A stretch of DNA of 34,547 nt from a bacterium (GTDB lineage Bacteria; Bacillota_I; Bacilli_A; RF39; UBA660). This document shows positions 32,281 through 34,547 of this stretch, in pieces. Made by a program: the position numbers and the translations under genes. Position 1 is the first letter of the stretch. Each line of letters opens with the position of its first letter. A model generated the notes under the pieces. That model ran no database searches and was not told the DNA's origin. It saw only the letters and a program-made list of their open reading frames with translations. The stretch covers positions 1 through 34,547 of the forward strand of contig JAHZGA010000008.1 of assembly GCA_019421005.1 (NCBI GenBank). Reading direction: 5' to 3'.

Positions 32281-33162
32281 TTATCTACTACCTTTCGATT
32301 CATATACATCTGTTATTAACAAAACAGCATCTTTATCTATTTCATTTATAGCATCTTTTAATATAAAATATTCCCTTGTTGGAATAATACACATTAAAAG
32401 TTTTTCTTTATTATTAGTAAATCCCCCTCTTGCTTCAATAACAGTTACTCCCCGTCCTAATTTTCGCGTTATATAAGTTTTAATTTCTTTATCATAATCA
32501 GTAATTATATAAAACGCTTTAGCATTAGAAATTCCTAAAATAACCTTATCCATAACAGCACTTAAAATATATAGAAAAACTAAAGAATACATCAATCTTG
32601 TTATTCCAAAGGTAAAAACACCTAAAGAAATTATTATCAAATTTAATACCATATTAGCTTTACCTAATGATATTTTAAAATACTTATTTAATATTTGCAT
32701 GACTGTATCAGAACCACCAGTTGAAAATCCAGCTCTAAAAACTAACCCTTGTCCTATTCCATAAATAAAACTTCCAAAAATAACTGAAAGTAATACATCA
32801 CTATTGTCAATAACAATGTAATTAGTTAAAGGTTTAGTTAACTCCACTAAAAGGGGATAACCAAGAGCGCCTAAAATAGTATTCTTGATCTTTTTAGGAC
32901 CAATTGTAAAATAGCCTATAACTAATAAAAGAACAGTTAAAACAAAAATTATAATTGATGGTTCTATTCCTAAAAAATTATTTATTATAATAGCTATACC
33001 ACTAAAATTAAGAACAATTTTATTAGGAAACATAAATAAATTAAAAGCAATTGCTAGTAAAAAAACTCCTGTTATTAATTCTAAATAACGCCTAGGTCTC
33101 TCTTTTTTTAAAATATCCAATTGTAATATTTTTTCTAATTGATCATTTTTATTAAATTTCAT
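32281..33162 (-). CDS. YitT family membrane protein
   Basis: 293 residues: five or six membrane segments (DUF161, about 28-200, with GIGQGLVFRAGFSTGGSDT near 140) and a C-terminal cytoplasmic DUF2179 domain (about 215-290, VTVIEARGGFTNNKEKLLM). Function of the family is not settled. Its ATG follows the prfB stop directly, and ftsE follows after one base, so it is embedded in the prfB-ftsEX operon. Confidence 0.93.
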   Translation of the reverse strand: MKFNKNDQLEKILQLDILKKERPRRYLELITGVFLLAIAFNLFMFPNKIVLNFSGIAIIINNFLGIEPSIIIFVLTVLLLVIGYFTIGPKKIKNTILGALGYPLLVELTKPLTNYIVIDNSDVLLSVIFGSFIYGIGQGLVFRAGFSTGGSDTVMQILNKYFKISLGKANMVLNLIIISLGVFTFGITRLMYSLVFLYILSAVMDKVILGISNAKAFYIITDYDKEIKTYITRKLGRGVTVIEARGGFTNNKEKLLMCIIPTREYFILKDAINEIDKDAVLLITDVYESKGSR

Positions 33163-34252
33163 TTAATCAACACCCTTTAATTCAGCATTTATAAACACAT
33201 CAATTTCTCCATCCATTACTTTAGATACATTAGATACTTCAACATTTGTTCTATGATCTTTAACCATTGAATAAGGATGCATAACATAACTTCTTATCTG
33301 CGAACCAAATTCAATTGAACTTAAATTTCCTTTAATTTCTTTAATTTCACTATTTCTTTTTTCTAATTCTAATTGATAAAGTTTATTTTTTAAAATTTCT
33401 AAAGCCTTTTCTTTATTTTGAATTTGACTTCTTTCATTTTGACAAGTAACAACAATTTTAGTTGGTAAATGGGTAATTCTAACCGCACTGTCGGTTGTAT
33501 TAACACCTTGTCCACCTGCACCACTACTACGATAAACATCTATTTTTAAATCCGTATCTTTTAAATAAATATCTATATCTTCATTATCAAAAAGGGGCAT
33601 AACATCAACTGAAGCAAACGAAGTATGTCTTCTTTTATTGGAATCAAATGGAGAAATTCTAACTAAACGATGAACACCTTTTTCACCTTTTAAATAACCA
33701 TAACTATTTTCTCCTCTTATTATAGCAGTCACACTTTTTATTCCAACTTCATCACCCAATTGTTCATAAGTTACCTCAATTTTATAATTCTTTTTTTCAC
33801 ACCATCTAAAATACATTCTTTTAAGCATATTAGCCCAATCACACGCTTCGGTTCCCCCTGCTCCAGAATGAATTTCAATAATAGCGTTTCCTTTATCATA
33901 AGGACCATTTAAAGTCAATAAAACATCCCAATCATTTAAACTATTTTCAATTTCATTTATATCATTTTCTAATTCTGATTTAATTTCATCATCCATGATG
34001 GAAATAATTTCCAAATTATTTTTAATTTTTTCTTTCAATTCTTTAAATTTATTTAAACTATTTCTTAAACTATTTAATTCTTGAATTATTTTGGAACTTT
34101 CATTATTGTTACTCCAAAAATCAGGTTGAATAGTTTTATTTTCTAATACTTTAATTCGTTCTTCCTTACTTTCGGGGTCAAAGTAACCTCCAAAGTTCTT
34201 CACTTCTTTTTTCTAATTTTTGATATGTTTCTAAAATTTCATTTGCCAGCAT
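33163..34252 (-). CDS. prfB: Peptide chain release factor 2, with programmed +1 frameshift
   Basis: Recognises UAA and UGA. Two frames: ATG 34252 (SD GGAGG) reads MLANEILETYQKLEKRSEEL then WRLL and a TGA at 34178-34180; skipping one T gives DPESKEERI and continues to 33163. The slip site is TGG AGG TTA CTT TGA C: an internal GGAGG upstream of CTT TGA C, the classic autoregulatory site. About 362 residues in all. GAGGQGVNTTDSAVR has the catalytic GGQ and ISPFDSNKRRHTSFASV is conserved. Low RF2 raises frameshifting and so RF2 itself. Confidence 0.95.
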
Positions 34253-34273
34253 ATATCCTCCAATCATAAAACT

Positions 34274-34302
34274 ATTATAACATTTTTTTATTAAATTTAA
34301 AA
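34274..34302 (-). promoter_or_regulatory. Possible promoter of prfB operon
   Basis: TATAAT with a poor -35 (TTTTAA) 17 bases upstream, on the minus strand, about 20 bases before the start codon. Confidence 0.5.
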
Positions 34303-34410
34303 GAAGTACCACCCATTTTATAATTTTTTTTACTACTTAAACAGTAAATGACAAAATTATAATTTAATCGTATATACAATAATATTAAAAGAAATAAATA
34401 TTTAAACTTT

Positions 34411-34448
34411 ACTAAACAAAACAGTTAAAAACATCAATTTTGTTTAGT
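34411..34448. other. 11-bp inverted repeat
   Basis: ACTAAACAAAA (34411-34421) and TTTTGTTTAGT (34438-34448), perfect. GTAC-ACT-GTAC follows at once. No T run on either side; possible operator for the next promoter. Confidence 0.5.
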
Positions 34449-34461
34449 ACACTGTACAAAA

Positions 34462-34503
34462 TTGACAACAACAAAATTATAATATATAATATTATATAAG
34501 GAG
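34462..34503 (+). promoter_or_regulatory. Strong promoter facing the right edge
   Basis: TTGACA, 17-base spacer, TATAAT, then AAGGAG at 34498-34503. No ATG, GTG or TTG follows at usable distance before the window ends, so the AAGGAG may not be an SD. The transcript could be a noncoding RNA or have a long leader. Confidence 0.6.
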
Positions 34504-34547
34504 ACTCTTATAATAAAAACTAGATAGTCAAGTAATACAAAATTTGA

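Noticed and set aside
1..34547. CRISPR array, tRNA or rRNA genes
   Set aside because: No regularly spaced repeats, tRNA cloverleaf with conserved TTCGA-type arm, or rRNA segments were found by eye.
1..34547. Mollicutes code 4 (UGA = Trp), suggested by the AT-rich content
   Set aside because: Tryptophan is coded TGG in conserved positions, TGA ends queA, and prfB with its UGA frameshift site is present.

Overview
The window is a low-GC, gene-dense chromosomal segment of a Gram-positive bacterium. The signs are Shine-Dalgarno sites ahead of almost every gene, TTGACA-N17-TATAAT promoters, a serine T-box, a CIRCE operator, RNase J, RuvAB, an LPxTG-type surface protein with its sortase, and a SipW-type signal peptide. 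UGA is a stop codon: prfB is present with its programmed frameshift and queA ends in TGA, so this is not a code-4 mollicute. Together with the very AT-rich composition, this fits an uncultured gut-type Bacillota, perhaps an RF39-like Bacilli lineage. The taxonomic placement is inference.

Layout. 1-230: an outward-facing promoter and leader ORF ending in a run of 11 G at the window edge. 236-5400: rodA-like SEDS gene, orphan prepilin, yceD-rpmF, tmcAL, murI-mutM. 5630-6984: thioester-domain surface adhesin and sortase. 7033-8191: broken DUF4143 ATPase. 8299-9833: serS with T-box. 9839-10995: two unknown genes. 10988-11776: rpsD with an S4-type leader. 11819-15711: ATP-grasp protein, small membrane protein, RNase J, secreted unknown. 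15760-23560: miaA, queA, ruvB, ruvA, two membrane proteins, fmt, priA, all on the minus strand. 23641-24088: Hsp20 under CIRCE. 24114-26316: the accessory locus. 26319-29463: tyrS, deoC, rbfA, tlyA. 29550-30669: remains of an IS110 element and a reverse transcriptase. 30698-34252: prfB, yitT, ftsE, ftsX.

The most interesting part is 24114-26316. A secreted SipW-type protein (minus strand) ends in a C-type-lectin-like domain whose last 25 or so codons are about 55% GC in a very AT-rich genome. About 350 bases downstream lies an untranslated, asparagine-codon-rich relative of that segment. In the aligned first half, five AAY codons of the downstream copy appear as GGC, TAC, GGT, TAC and GAC in the gene, changed only at adenines, while most intervening codons match. 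This is the signature of a diversity-generating retroelement (DGR) variable repeat and template repeat. The two repeats also differ at some non-A positions, so this template is probably a sister of the true donor. A strongly structured segment follows the template. The only reverse transcriptase sequence in the window is a C-terminal fragment about 6 kb away.

Upstream of the variable protein is a conserved cassette: promoter, strong SD, a short ORF, a run of 10 G and an inverted repeat. A second copy, about 95% identical over roughly 110 bases, faces out of the left edge with 11 G. The pair suggests a dispersed family of surface proteins that combine retroelement diversification with G-tract slippage. 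Each part of that model is testable but unproven here.
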